64,000 nucleotides of DNA from RI-231 sp041394905 (GTDB taxonomy: Bacteria > Acidobacteriota > Terriglobia > Bryobacterales > UBA6623): assembly GCA_041394905.1 (NCBI GenBank), contig JAWKHJ010000026.1, forward strand, positions 1-64,000, given 5' to 3'. Numbering within the stretch: the stretch's first letter is position 1; each line of letters begins with the position of its first letter. Under the pieces are notes generated by a model. It was not told where the DNA came from. It was given only the letters and a program-made list of their open reading frames with translations, and made no database searches. The position numbers and the translations under genes were made by a program. Positions 25,580 to 35,259 of the stretch are shown here, piece by piece.

Positions 25580-27049
25580 CTACGCCTCGCCGAAGTAGCG
25601 CTCGCGGATCTCCTTGCGATCCGGCGGCCCAAGCCACCATCCCAGCACGCCGCAAATCGCCGACACCCCGAGCGACCACACAAACGGGTCCAGCCCAAGA
25701 TAGCTGCGGCTGCCCATCTGCAAATACTGGAACAAGAACGACCCGAACCCTCCCAGCATCGCCGCCAGGCAGCCCACCCGGTTGAACGTCGGCCAATAGA
25801 GTGCAAACAGCGTCGGGCATACGAACGTCGCCGACAAGCCCGTACCGGAGAACACCACGATGTACTGCAAGAACTCCGGCGGCCGAAACGCAAACACCAG
25901 CGGGATCACCGCGATCACCAGCGTCGCGATGTGCGTTAGCTTCCGCGCCTTTTGCTCGCTGATCGGCGTCGCCAAGTTCCGCTCGTAGAGGTCACGCACG
26001 ATGGCGCTCGAGCCCACCAGCAAGAACGAGCTCAGCGTCGACATGATCGCCGCCATCGGCGCAGCCAACACGAAGCCCGCAAGCCACGGCGGCGTCGCGG
26101 CCAGAATCGTCGCCGGCATTGCGTGGTCAGCCGTCTCGAGCCCCGGCGTCAGCGCCCGCCCGGCAATCGCGATCAGAATGATCGAGGGATACAGCAACAG
26201 AATGTAAAGCCCGACGAGAAACATCGCGCGCTTGAGCGACCCGCCGCCTTTGCTCGCAAGAAAGCGCGTCATCAACGACGGCTGCCCCGCCGTCGCCAGC
26301 GGCCAGATCACGAAGAACGACACCGCCGCCGAGATGGGCAGATAGCCATCCGGCCCGGGCAGTGTCAGCAGCTCCGGATCCTGCGCCTGCAGATTCACGG
26401 CCAGCGCCTCGAAGCCGCCGATCTTGTGCACTGCCAACGCCGCGGCCAACACCACGCCGAACAGCATCACCACCGCCTGGAACGCGTCGGTCCACGCCAC
26501 CGCGCGAAAGCCGCCGTAAGCCGTATAAAGCCCGACCGTCACCGCGAAGCCGATCAGGCCCCACGTGTACGGTATGCCCAGCACGGCTTCGAGGACACGG
26601 CTCCCCGCCACATACTGCGCTTCCATGTACGCCATATAGAGGAGCACGATCGCCACGCCCGCCACCGCGCCGATCGCCGGGCTCTCGAAGCGGTCACGCA
26701 GCAGGTCTGGGTAGGTCAGTGCACCCGTCTTGCGGCCGAGGTCCGAGATGCGCGACGCCAGCATGCCGAAGCCCAGCAGCGCCACCACCATGTACGAGCA
26801 GATCCAGAGTAAGATCGGCCAGCCGTACGTGTAAGCCAGGGCCGGCACGCCGATGAAGCTGCCGCCCGAGGCCGCCGTCGCGATCCACGTTAGCGCCAGA
26901 GTCCACGGCCCGATCGAGCGTCCTGCTACGAAGAACTCGTCGAGAAATGAGCCGCCTTGGCCTTTGCGATGGCCCAGCCACGCAAACCCGAATGTGGCGA
27001 CCAGATAGAAGATGAAGGCAATCCAAACGAATGGTTCGGAAGCGTACAA
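25580..27049 (-). CDS. Sodium:solute symporter (SSS family)
   Basis: 489 residues with ~13 transmembrane segments. Family landmarks include the N-terminal FFVAGRSIGPWTLALTWIATAASGGSFIG, TAYGGFRAVAWTDAFQAVVMLFG (the SSS signature region) and LAAPMAAIMSTLSSFLLVGSSAIVRDLY. It couples uptake of an organic solute to Na+. The small DUF997/YhdT-like gene five bases upstream is the usual partner of pantothenate permease PanF, so a PanF-like role is possible but unproven. I chose TTG at 27049: GGAGG lies nine bases before it, whereas an ATG at 27109 would overlap the partner gene by 56 bases. Confidence 0.9.
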   Translation of the reverse strand: MYASEPFVWIAFIFYLVATFGFAWLGHRKGQGGSFLDEFFVAGRSIGPWTLALTWIATAASGGSFIGVPALAYTYGWPILLWICSYMVVALLGFGMLASRISDLGRKTGALTYPDLLRDRFESPAIGAVAGVAIVLLYMAYMEAQYVAGSRVLEAVLGIPYTWGLIGFAVTVGLYTAYGGFRAVAWTDAFQAVVMLFGVVLAAALAVHKIGGFEALAVNLQAQDPELLTLPGPDGYLPISAAVSFFVIWPLATAGQPSLMTRFLASKGGGSLKRAMFLVGLYILLLYPSIILIAIAGRALTPGLETADHAMPATILAATPPWLAGFVLAAPMAAIMSTLSSFLLVGSSAIVRDLYERNLATPISEQKARKLTHIATLVIAVIPLVFAFRPPEFLQYIVVFSGTGLSATFVCPTLFALYWPTFNRVGCLAAMLGGFGSFLFQYLQMGSRSYLGLDPFVWSLGVSAICGVLGWWLGPPDRKEIRERYFGEA

Positions 27050-27053
27050 CGCG

Positions 27054-27290
27054 CTAATCCTCCCGGCCGCTGCCGACGAAGAAGAGCGAGTACCACGTGT
27101 GGACGACAAACGCTGTCAACCACGGAACCAGGATGCCCCACACTACCCAATGCGGGATTCCGCCAATCAAGCGGATCGGCCTCTCGGCGCTCAGCATGTA
27201 GGACGCGGTAATCACCCACACGCCCGCGATTGCCCAGATCAGCAGGGCGACGATGGCTTCGAGCCTCTGGCGACGGTACCCCTCAGGCAT
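27054..27290 (-). CDS. DUF997/YhdT-like small membrane protein
   Basis: 78 residues with two transmembrane helices (~10-30 and ~45-68): LEAIVALLIWAIAGVWVITA and WVVWGILVPWLTAFVVHTWY. This small protein family sits beside PanF-type sodium:solute symporters and is assumed to be an accessory subunit. The start ATG at 27290 gives the family-sized product. The stop is five bases before the symporter start, consistent with an operon. Confidence 0.8.
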   Translation of the reverse strand: MPEGYRRQRLEAIVALLIWAIAGVWVITASYMLSAERPIRLIGGIPHWVVWGILVPWLTAFVVHTWYSLFFVGSGRED

Positions 27291-27334
27291 GAACAGAGAG
27301 GTTAGCGCAATTCGCTTCGCGCAGGGGGCGGCCG

Positions 27335-28267
27335 CTACGCCCAGGTCTTTGCCCCTAGCAACCGCTGCCCCAACTCGTTCAGCTCGGCCACGGGGTTTTC
27401 CTTCTCCTTGCCCCGCGGGTCGCCCGGAAACGCAAGCCCTTTGGGCGCCTCCCGTTCGCGCCATAGCCGCACGCGCTCGGCCCGCAACGCCTCGTCCGTA
27501 TCCGCCGGGTACATCGCCAAGTACTGCGCCATACGCACGCGGTCCTTCGAGCGGTTCGGCCGGATGCCGTGCGCCAGCAGCGTGTTGAAGATCAGCAGGT
27601 CACCCGCATGCATCGGCACAAATCGGACTTCTTCGTCGGCAATATCCGGCTCGGCCGGGTTGCGGTCCTCGGGCTGGGTCTTCAGCCACTCCTCGAAGTC
27701 CCGAAAGATCCGCGGCGCACACTGGAATCCGCCCACTTCCTCATCCGTATCCGTTAACGCCAACACGCCCTGGACGTTCACCGGCAGTGGACGCATCGAC
27801 GTGTCGGAATCCCAGTGCAAGAACCCGCCGAAGCTGCGCGCGCCCACGTTCGGCGTGTTCAGGTTGGCCCGGTCGATCGTCACCCACAGGTCTTCGCGGT
27901 CCCAAATGTCAACATAGGCGTCGTAAACGCGTTGCGTCTGGCGGTTGTCCCAAAGCGCTTGGTGGTTGTACATCTCCACCATGCCGCTGTGGTTGAGCAC
28001 CGCCAAGTCGTTCGCGCGGCGGTCATCCCGGCCCCACGTCGACGGGTCGCTCGGGTCCATCTCTTCGAATTCCCACAGCGCCGCCTTCAGCCGCTCCACG
28101 TTCTCCGGCGAGGCGGCCTGCCGCACCACCACGTAGCCCCACGTGGTCCAGTGCCGCCAGTCTTCGTCCGAGAGCACGCGCAAGGGCAGCTTCTTTTGGA
28201 TGTCCCGAAGCTGGACTGTCTCTCGTTTCGATTGATCGCCTTCGTGTCCGTATTTGAGTCGTTGCAT
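27335..28267 (-). CDS. Phytanoyl-CoA dioxygenase family protein
   Basis: 310 residues of the Fe(II)/2-oxoglutarate-dependent PhyH fold. The metal triad is H-x-D in LHWDSD (~155) and a distal His in FNTLLAHGIRPNRSKDRVR (~232). The Arg cluster nearby would bind 2-oxoglutarate. The family hydroxylates varied small molecules and the substrate here cannot be told. ATG at 28267; the phoD-like gene ends 6 bases after... upstream at 28274, so both may be on one transcript with the acyl-CoA dehydrogenase and Gfo/Idh genes further upstream. Confidence 0.88.
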   Translation of the reverse strand: MQRLKYGHEGDQSKRETVQLRDIQKKLPLRVLSDEDWRHWTTWGYVVVRQAASPENVERLKAALWEFEEMDPSDPSTWGRDDRRANDLAVLNHSGMVEMYNHQALWDNRQTQRVYDAYVDIWDREDLWVTIDRANLNTPNVGARSFGGFLHWDSDTSMRPLPVNVQGVLALTDTDEEVGGFQCAPRIFRDFEEWLKTQPEDRNPAEPDIADEEVRFVPMHAGDLLIFNTLLAHGIRPNRSKDRVRMAQYLAMYPADTDEALRAERVRLWREREAPKGLAFPGDPRGKEKENPVAELNELGQRLLGAKTWA

Positions 28268-28273
28268 CTCGTA

Positions 28274-30446
28274 TCACCCAAGCTCAATCGTCATCGGGAA
28301 CCCTTCGAACTGGTCGCCCTCGCGCGGGGCCGTTGCGTCAAAGGCGTGCCGCCACATCTCGAACGTCGCCTTACGTCCCACACTCCGCAACACGACCACG
28401 CCGTGCCCTGAGCCTTTGATCTGCGCCACTTCTTCGGCGTTCAGCCCCGCCTGCCCTTCCTTGGTATTGCTGCCCGGCTCCGGGTTCGCGTAGCCCAGGA
28501 TCGTCATGCGATTGCCCAGCCCGTCGAGAAAGCGTCCCGTCCACTTGTCCGCTTCGGGGCGCCACGCGCGAGGGAAGCCGTTCGACGTGCCTGGGACCAT
28601 GAACGCCAGCGCCGCGTCCTCCCACTCGTCGAGACCCTGGCGCGCCAAGATGCCTAGGTGCTGGTCGCCATGCAGCATCACCACATCCGGCGCTCCTTGC
28701 AGGATCTCGAGCGCCCGCCGCCGGCCCTTCTGCGGCCAACCGCCGCAATCGAGATCGATCACGCTGCGCCGCAGCTCCCCGCCCGCGTGCGTAGTCGCCT
28801 TGCAGAAGATCGTTTGCGACAACACGACCCGAAACTCCGCATCCTTCGATGAGCGCACCCACTCGCGGAGAAACTTCTCTTGTCGCGCGCCCAGCATTTC
28901 CGCGCCGTCCACGTCGACGACGGACGGGTCCTGCCGCCCTTGCGCCCGCTGCTCGGGCGTCAGGATCGATCCCGGCCCCGTCTTGAACTTGCGATCTTCC
29001 AGGATGCAGAAGCTCGCGCCGCCGTAGCGCATTTCTGTGAAGTAGACTTCGATGCCGCTCGCGCACGGGGCCGGGTCGACAGGGTCCGGCAAGTGCCCCG
29101 CCTGTGTGCGCTGGACGGCGTTGACCCAGTCCACCGGCATCAGGAAGCCGCCTTGCTCAAACCCGGCCCGCTCGCTTCCTTCTTCGGCAGCGGGCGGCCC
29201 GCCTGGCCCCAGATGTTGCCTTGGAATACGTCGTGATCGTCCGGGATGACCACGCTCGGCCGGTCCTTCAAGATCGAGCGCCACGTCCAACCGAACTGCC
29301 AGTACTTGCGCAGATAGTCGAGCATGGCCTCCTCGGACGGCTTGTCGCGCGCCACTCCGAAACCGCCATAGCCCTCGTAAATCTGGTCGCCCGCGAAGAA
29401 TACGACATCCGGGTCCTGAATCTGGATATTCCGCACCATCCGCTGCTGCGGAAAGCACTCGCCGTGGTCGCACGAGAACACGCCCACGCGCAGTTCGCCC
29501 CTCCACGCGGATCCTTGCGCACTCGGCCGGCCCAGGCGTGCTCGGCGTCTTGCCAGCGATAGAGCACACGGTAGTCCGCATCGCGCGTATCGTCCCAGCC
29601 CTCCAACCGAAACACCGCCGTGCGCGACAGCGGATCGATGTGCGCCTCAGCCTTGCGCCCGCCCGCCTCCAGCCTCGCCGTCCAGTCGTCGTCCGGGCCC
29701 AGCGGCGGGAACAGCGCCATGACCTTCAGCACGCCGCCGCTGAGCGTGTACTGCGTCCACAAGATCGGCCCAAACGTCTACTCAGGCCGTTCCGCTAAAC
29801 GCGAGCCGCCGGCCTTCCAATCGCGGAAGCCCCACTCCACGCCCGACGTCTCCGGACCCGGACGCCCCGGCGCTTGCGCCGCCAGCGCCACGTTGCCTGT
29901 TAACTCTTCCGGCGGAACGCTCTTGCGCACCGTCACCGCCCCGGCGCTCAGCGTGACCGCGCCATCCGGGCTCGCCTCCAGACGCAACGTGACCGGCGCA
30001 CTGAGCTCGACCGTATCCGCGCTCACCGCATCGTCGACGAACAGGCGCCCATCGCCGCGCAGCCCAGCCTTCACGCCCGTCGCAGGATGCACCAGCGCGT
30101 GCTGATACCCTGGCAACCCTCCGCGGACTCCCAGCTCGAAGCCCGCCCAGGTCTCGCCCGCGTCGCCCTTCGGCGGCCGCACCGTCACCTGCATCCGCAG
30201 GTCGCCCTCGCCCGCCGCCGCCTGATGCGTCAGCAAGTGCAGCGTACGTCCGGCCGCCGCCTTCGCGATCGCTTCGCCGTCCTCCACGCGCCAGTTTTGA
30301 AGTGGGTTCGCCCAATACTCAGGACCGACCCATACGCGGCTGCCCTTCCAGCGGCTCTCGAACGAAAACCCGCCCTCTGCCGCCGAAGCCAGCCCCGCGG
30401 CCGCCGCCGCCCCAAGCGTTTTGACGAAATCGCGCCGTTTCTGCAT
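28274..30446 (-). pseudogene. PhoD-like alkaline phosphatase broken by an amber codon and two frameshifts
   Basis: A ~724-codon gene. Tat signal MQKRRDFVKTLGAAAAAGLA at 30446. An N-terminal beta-rich domain follows (WANPLQNWRVEDGEAIAKAA, then a laminin-G-like region, to ~29.8 kb). The PhoD metallophosphoesterase part has VFSCDHGECFPQQ, PDVVFFAGDQIYEGYGGFG, RPSVVIPDDHDVFQGNIWGQ, VVLSQTIFC and VVMLHGDQHLG. Between the halves lies an in-frame TAG at 29778-29780 (RPE-stop-TFGPILWTQYTLSGG) with reading frame continuous through it. Indels occur near 29490 and 29160. The metal-binding segments are all still recognisable, so decay is recent or the defects are partly sequence errors. It would hydrolyse phosphodi/monoesters outside the cytoplasm if functional. 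Confidence 0.75.
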
Positions 30447-30468
30447 CGACCAGGTAGGGTAGCAGTCT

Positions 30469-31608
30469 CTAAGCCAACAGGCCGCGCGCGATGATGTTGC
30501 GCTGGATCTGGTTCGTCCCCTCGTAGATCTGGGTGATCTTCGCGTCGCGGTACAGCCGCTCCACTTCGTAGCCGCGAATGTAGCCCGTGCCGCCGAAAAT
30601 CTGCACCGCGTTCGCCGTGTGCGCCACCGCCGCGTCGCTGGCAAAACACTTCGCCATGGCGCACTCGCTCGTCGCGCGAACACCCGTATCGAGTTTGCGC
30701 GCCGCCGAATAGATCAGCAGACGTGCGGCCTCGGCATCCTTCGCCATGTCCGCCAGCATCCACTGCACGCCTTGGACGTCCGCGATCGCCTGCCCAAACT
30801 GCTTCCGAGTCTTCGCGTAGCCGCTCGCCGCGTCGAGCGCCGCCTGCACGATGCCCGTCGCCAGCGATGCGATGCCCACCCGGCCCTTGTCGAGCGAGCT
30901 CATCATCATGCGAAAGCCCTCGCCTTCACCGCCCAGCAGCGCATGCGGCGGTAGCAGCACATCGTTGAAGTGCAACGCGCCCACTTGTGAAGCGCGCTGC
31001 CCCATCTTGTGCTCTTTCTTGCCCTGAGTCACGCCCGGCAGCTCCATATCCACCAGAAAGACGCTCATGCCGCGCCTTCCGGCTTCGGGATCGGTTCGCG
31101 TCAGCACCGCCGCGTAATCGCACACCGGGGCGTTGTGGATCCAGATCTTCTCGCCCGTAAGCCGCCAGCCTTGGGGCGTCTTGCGCGCCGTCGTCTGGAT
31201 ACCCGAGACGTCCGAGCCCGCCCTCGCCTCGGTGATCGCGTACGCCGAGCGCCGCTTCGCCGTCAGAGTCGGCGCCAGATAACGCTCCTTCTGCTCCGCC
31301 GTACCGTGACGGCTCAGCAGCGTCCCAAGCAGCTCCTCCAACCCGCATTGGTCCGCGACCGATGCGTAGCCGCGCGCAAGCTGTTCCATCACGATGGCGT
31401 AGGAGACCACGTCGAGCCCAACGCCGCCGTCTTCCTCCGGCGTCGTTACGCCGAACAAGCCCAGCGCGGCCATCTGCTCGTAGATCTCCGCCGGATAGCT
31501 CTCCTTTTCGTCGAGGTCCGCCGCGGCCGGACGCACCACTTCATCTGAGAAGCGAGCTGCTTCCCTGCGAATGTCGAGCTGGTCCGATGTCAGAAGGTGA
31601 TCGATCAT
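30469..31608 (-). CDS. Acyl-CoA dehydrogenase
   Basis: 379 residues, full-length FAD-dependent acyl-CoA dehydrogenase. FAD/acyl contacts YAITEARAGSDVSGIQTTA and WIHNAP; GRVGIASLATGIVQAALDAA and RKQFGQAIADVQGVQWMLADM; catalytic base Glu in QIYEGTNQIQRNIIARG near the C-terminus. It oxidises acyl-CoA to trans-2-enoyl-CoA, passing electrons to ETF. The short/branched-chain class is likely from the position of the Glu, but substrate length cannot be fixed. Intact, in a minus-strand run with the phoD-like gene downstream and Gfo/Idh upstream. Confidence 0.95.
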   Translation of the reverse strand: MIDHLLTSDQLDIRREAARFSDEVVRPAAADLDEKESYPAEIYEQMAALGLFGVTTPEEDGGVGLDVVSYAIVMEQLARGYASVADQCGLEELLGTLLSRHGTAEQKERYLAPTLTAKRRSAYAITEARAGSDVSGIQTTARKTPQGWRLTGEKIWIHNAPVCDYAAVLTRTDPEAGRRGMSVFLVDMELPGVTQGKKEHKMGQRASQVGALHFNDVLLPPHALLGGEGEGFRMMMSSLDKGRVGIASLATGIVQAALDAASGYAKTRKQFGQAIADVQGVQWMLADMAKDAEAARLLIYSAARKLDTGVRATSECAMAKCFASDAAVAHTANAVQIFGGTGYIRGYEVERLYRDAKITQIYEGTNQIQRNIIARGLLA

Positions 31609-31617
31609 CTCGACCGA

Positions 31618-32913
31618 CTACACCTTCTCCGGCATCGCAAAGTCCTTCTCGTACTTGCGCGTCAACAGCCGGTTGGCCTCTTCATCGCCCTTGAACTGGC
31701 GCGTCTTCTCGTCGAAGTGCACCTCGCGGCCCACGCGGTAGGAAATGTTCGCGAAGTGGCAAAACGTATTCGAGAGGTGAATCTCCTCAACCTCGGCGTT
31801 CAGCTTCGAGCGGTCTCCCGCGCGCACCGCATCCGCCCAGTTCTCGAGCTGCGCATGGTCGATCGGACGATAGTTCTTCACCGGCTCATCCGGCGCCTGC
31901 AACGACGGCTCGGGCTCCTTGGCGCCATCGAGGTAGACCTCGAACAGCCCATGCTCCTTCATGATCATGTAGCCCTTCGTGCCGTAGAACTCCCACGTGC
32001 GCGGCTCGTTCGTGTAGAGATTGACGAGCTTGCCCTCGACGATCGTGCCATCGCCGTACTGCCAGATCGTCGTCTGCGTATTGGGCGTCTCCGCTTGATC
32101 TTTGTAGCCGAAACGGCCGCCCGAACAGGCAATGCGCGTCGGCAGCCCCTTCGCCTTGCCGCCCAGCGCCCAGTGGCAAATGTCCACCGAGTGGCTGCCG
32201 TTGTTGCCCATCTCGCCATTGCCAAAATCCCAGAACCAGTGCCAGTTGTAGTGCACCAGATTCGCGTGATACGGCTGCTCCGGGGCAGGCCCGCGCCACA
32301 GGTTCCAATCCAGCCACGCCGGCGGCGGCTCGGTCGGCTTGAAGCCGATCGAAGCGCGGGAGCTCGGCAGCACCCAGCGCGTCATGTAGATATCACCCAC
32401 AACGCCGTCCTGCAGCAGTTTTACTGCGTGCTGGAAGTTCGGATACGAGCGCCGCTGCGTGCCGCCGCTGACGACTTTGTCGTACTTGCGCGCCGCCGCG
32501 ACCAGCTTCTCGCCCTCGAGGAAGTTGTGCGACACCGGCTTCTCGACGTAAGCGTGTTTGTCAGCCTGGCAGGCCCACACGCCGGCCAGGGCGTGCCAGT
32601 GGTTGCAGGTCGCGACCACGACGGCGTCGATCGATTTGTCGTCGAGGATGTGGCGCAGATCGGAATACTGCTTGGGCGAGCGCCCGGCGAACTTCTCGAC
32701 CTGCGCGGCGCGCTCACGCAAGCGATTCTCATCGGGATCGCACACGGAAGCGACTTCCACGCTCGAGATCGAACCGAGCGCGTTGAGGATGTCTCCGGCG
32801 CGGCTGCCAAGTCCGATTACGCCCAAGCGCAAGCGGTCATTGGCGCCAGCCCAAGCGGCGGAAGTTCCAAGAAGAGAGGCGGTGGCAAGGAAGGCCCGGC
32901 GAGTCGTCGGCAT
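31618..32913 (-). CDS. Tat-exported Gfo/Idh/MocA family oxidoreductase
   Basis: 431 residues. Twin-arginine leader MPTTRRAFLATASLLGTSAA, Rossmann NAD(P) site LGVIGLGSRAGDILNAL (~31-47), CDPDENRL, VVVATCNHWHA and the family catalytic lysine in YVEKPVSHNF. The C-terminal beta-sheet domain contains WHWFWDFGNGEMGNNGSHSVDICHW (H-x-x-D). Exported members of this family are frequent in Acidobacteria and Planctomycetes and act on sugar derivatives. A longer in-frame start at 33168 would overlap cinA and is rejected. Confidence 0.92.
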   Translation of the reverse strand: MPTTRRAFLATASLLGTSAAWAGANDRLRLGVIGLGSRAGDILNALGSISSVEVASVCDPDENRLRERAAQVEKFAGRSPKQYSDLRHILDDKSIDAVVVATCNHWHALAGVWACQADKHAYVEKPVSHNFLEGEKLVAAARKYDKVVSGGTQRRSYPNFQHAVKLLQDGVVGDIYMTRWVLPSSRASIGFKPTEPPPAWLDWNLWRGPAPEQPYHANLVHYNWHWFWDFGNGEMGNNGSHSVDICHWALGGKAKGLPTRIACSGGRFGYKDQAETPNTQTTIWQYGDGTIVEGKLVNLYTNEPRTWEFYGTKGYMIMKEHGLFEVYLDGAKEPEPSLQAPDEPVKNYRPIDHAQLENWADAVRAGDRSKLNAEVEEIHLSNTFCHFANISYRVGREVHFDEKTRQFKGDEEANRLLTRKYEKDFAMPEKV

Positions 32914-32938
32914 GGCCGAATTATCGCACGCCAGGCCG

Positions 32939-34192
32939 CTAAACCAGCCCCAACAGCCGTCGCCGGAGCAAGTCCAGCGCATACTGCGCGGCGAGCTGCC
33001 GCACCCGGTCGCGCCCGCCGCCGCGAAACTCGCGCCGAAGCACGACCGTATCCGCCTCGTCGGCAACCGCCATGAAGACCAACCCATCCGGGTTGCCCGC
33101 CGCGTCTGGACCTGGGCCGGCCACGCCCGTAACCGAGACTCCGACCGCCCCCGTCGGGCCGCCTGCATGATCGCGCGCGCGCTCGGCCATGGCCCGCGCC
33201 GTCTGCTCGCTCACCATGCCGTGCTCGGCAATCAACGAGGCGCTCACACCCAGCCACAGCACCTTGGCCCGTTCGGAGTAGCTTACGAAGCCGCCCGAGA
33301 AGTAGTCTGAGCTCCCTGCGATTCCCGTGACCCGTTCGGCAATCAGGCCGCCCGTGCAGCTCTCCGCCAAACCGAGCTGCAGGCCCCGCTCACGCAGCAG
33401 TTTGCCCACCACTGCTTCGAGCGGCTCGTCTTCCCAGGCATAGACGTTCGCGCCCAGCTCGGCGGCCATCTTTTCCGCCACGGCCTGCGCAATCTGCTTT
33501 GCCTCGTCGGCCTTCGCCGCCTTTCCGCGCACATGCAGTTGAATGTCAGCCGGCCCGGCAAGGATCGTCGTGTCCGCGCGCGATTCCGCCGAATAGATCG
33601 GTCCTACGCGGTGGTCCACGTCAGACTCGCCCAGCCCAGCCACTCGAAGCGTCACCGTGTAGTACTTGTACGGCGAATGGATCCGGTCCAGCCGTGGCTC
33701 GCACTCAGCCGTGAACATCGGCTTGATTTCGCGCGGCGGTCCGGGGAGCAGCATGAGCACACCGCCGTCGTCGGCGAAGTACTGCCCCGGCGCTGTACCG
33801 TTCGGGTTGGGCAGCGTTTCAGCGCCTTCCAGCATCAGCGCCTGGCGGCGGTTGTTCGCCGCCATCGTACGCCCGAAGCTTGCAAAACGCCGCTCGAGCC
33901 ACTCCACGAGCTCTGGACGCTCGACCAATCCCACGCCCAGCGCCACGGCTGCGCCTTCGCGGCTCAGGTCGTCGAGGGTCGGGCCCAGCCCGCCCGTCAC
34001 GATCACGATGTGCGCTTCTTCGCGTCCGCGCCGGATCTCCGCCGCAATGCGTTCCTGGCTGTCGCCCACCACCACTTTGCGGATCACTTCCACGCCGCGG
34101 CGCGCCAGTCGCTCGGTCAGGAATAGAGAATTGGTGTCTAGACGCGCCGGCGTCAGCAGCTCAGAGCCGACCGCGATGATGACCGCTTCCAT
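32939..34192 (-). CDS. cinA: CinA-family protein (NMN deamidase / ADP-ribose pyrophosphatase)
   Basis: 417 residues with both domains. The N-terminal molybdopterin-binding-like COG1058 domain has VIIAVGSELLTPARLDTNSLFLTERLA, VTGGLGPTLDDLSREGAA and LLPGPPREIKPMF. The C-terminal amidase domain has LGLAESCTGGLIAERVTGIAGSSDYFSGGFVSYS, VSVTGVAGPGPDAAGNPDGLVF. The second domain deamidates nicotinamide mononucleotide; the first hydrolyses ADP-ribose in characterised homologues. ATG at 34192, four bases after the NHL-protein stop. Confidence 0.95.
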   Translation of the reverse strand: MEAVIIAVGSELLTPARLDTNSLFLTERLARRGVEVIRKVVVGDSQERIAAEIRRGREEAHIVIVTGGLGPTLDDLSREGAAVALGVGLVERPELVEWLERRFASFGRTMAANNRRQALMLEGAETLPNPNGTAPGQYFADDGGVLMLLPGPPREIKPMFTAECEPRLDRIHSPYKYYTVTLRVAGLGESDVDHRVGPIYSAESRADTTILAGPADIQLHVRGKAAKADEAKQIAQAVAEKMAAELGANVYAWEDEPLEAVVGKLLRERGLQLGLAESCTGGLIAERVTGIAGSSDYFSGGFVSYSERAKVLWLGVSASLIAEHGMVSEQTARAMAERARDHAGGPTGAVGVSVTGVAGPGPDAAGNPDGLVFMAVADEADTVVLRREFRGGGRDRVRQLAAQYALDLLRRRLLGLV

Positions 34193-34195
34193 GCG

Positions 34196-35209
34196 TCAGT
34201 CGTCGATCCAGCCCTCGGTGGGCGCGCGATACAAGTTCGAACCCGTCGCCAGAATCATCTCTCCCGACGGCAGGAAGGCTAATCCAACCACACCCGGCCC
34301 CGACACCACCTGCTCGGCCCGTCCGTCCTCGTAGATCCGGAACACGCCTTTGCGGCCGCCCTTGGATGCTGCAACATAGAGCCGGCCTTGCTCGTCGAAG
34401 GCCAGTCCCTGCGGACGGCCAAGCCCGCGGTGGTAAACCTCGACGTCGCCCTTCGGATCTACCTTGTACACGCTGTCAAAGCTCGATGTCGTCGGCCCGG
34501 TCACGTATAGGTTGCCGTCAGGGCCGAACGCTAAATGATAGGCGGAAATCGACGGCTCCACCGTCGCAAAGACGAAGATCTGCCGGTCGCGAGCGATCTT
34601 GAAGATCGTGCCCGTCCGATCACCCACGAAGAGGTTGCGGTCCTCGTCCATCGCGAGGCCGGTGGCCACGCCCATGCCCTCGGCATAGACTTCTACCTGT
34701 CCGCCCGGGGTCACGGCGTAGATCGTGCCGTTGTTGCGGCTCGAGATCAGCAGCGCGCCTTCGGGGTCGACCAACATGCCCGTCGGGTTGATGATCTCCG
34801 AGACGAACGGCCGCACGTTGAAGTTGGTGTCGATCTTGAACACCGACACCGGGACCCGTTCTCCGCGCGTCCCTGAGCGGGTCGTGAAGATGTTCCCCGC
34901 CCGGTCCACCGCTGGATTCGCCACCGGGTGCAGCCCTTCCGCGATCGACAGGCCCAACGCGCAAGGGAAAGCTTCGCTTTTCACGCCGGCGCATTCGACG
35001 CTCAGTTCGTTGTCAGCAGCCTCTTCCGGCACCCGGACCACAATCCGCGAGCTCCCGCCCACGACCAAACGGCCGGGCGTCTCGCCAAAGCGCACAACGG
35101 CCTGGCGCTCGCCTGCGGGGGAGAGACCAGTGCCGCGAATCTCGAAATCACCGCCTGGAATGGCGGCGGGCGGCACGACTTTTTTGATGACCGGGCGACT
35201 GTCGCTCAA
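34196..35209 (-). CDS. IPT/TIG plus NHL/SMP-30 beta-propeller protein
   Basis: 337 residues. The first ~85 resemble an IPT/TIG immunoglobulin-like domain (IKKVVPPAAIPGGDFEIRGTGLS). The rest is a beta-propeller with repeated NPAVDRAGNIFTT, DPEGALLISSRNNGTIY, DEDRNLFVGDRTGTIFKI, GPDGNLYVTG, DEQGRLYVAASKGG and PSGEMILATG blades. No signal peptide is seen. The propeller lacks an obvious full SMP-30 metal set, so lactonase activity is unsure. It may bind ligand or protein instead. It lies directly upstream of cinA in the same direction, spacing 3 bases. Confidence 0.8.
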   Translation of the reverse strand: MSDSRPVIKKVVPPAAIPGGDFEIRGTGLSPAGERQAVVRFGETPGRLVVGGSSRIVVRVPEEAADNELSVECAGVKSEAFPCALGLSIAEGLHPVANPAVDRAGNIFTTRSGTRGERVPVSVFKIDTNFNVRPFVSEIINPTGMLVDPEGALLISSRNNGTIYAVTPGGQVEVYAEGMGVATGLAMDEDRNLFVGDRTGTIFKIARDRQIFVFATVEPSISAYHLAFGPDGNLYVTGPTTSSFDSVYKVDPKGDVEVYHRGLGRPQGLAFDEQGRLYVAASKGGRKGVFRIYEDGRAEQVVSGPGVVGLAFLPSGEMILATGSNLYRAPTEGWIDD

Positions 35210-35259
35210 GTTCGATCTGCCTGCGAGGAGCGGGGAGCGGGGTCAGGCGGACCGCCAGC

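Noticed and set aside
27050..27109. Extended ATG start for the sodium:solute symporter
   Set aside because: It would overlap the DUF997-like gene by 56 bases with low-complexity residues, while TTG at 27049 has a GGAGG nine bases upstream.
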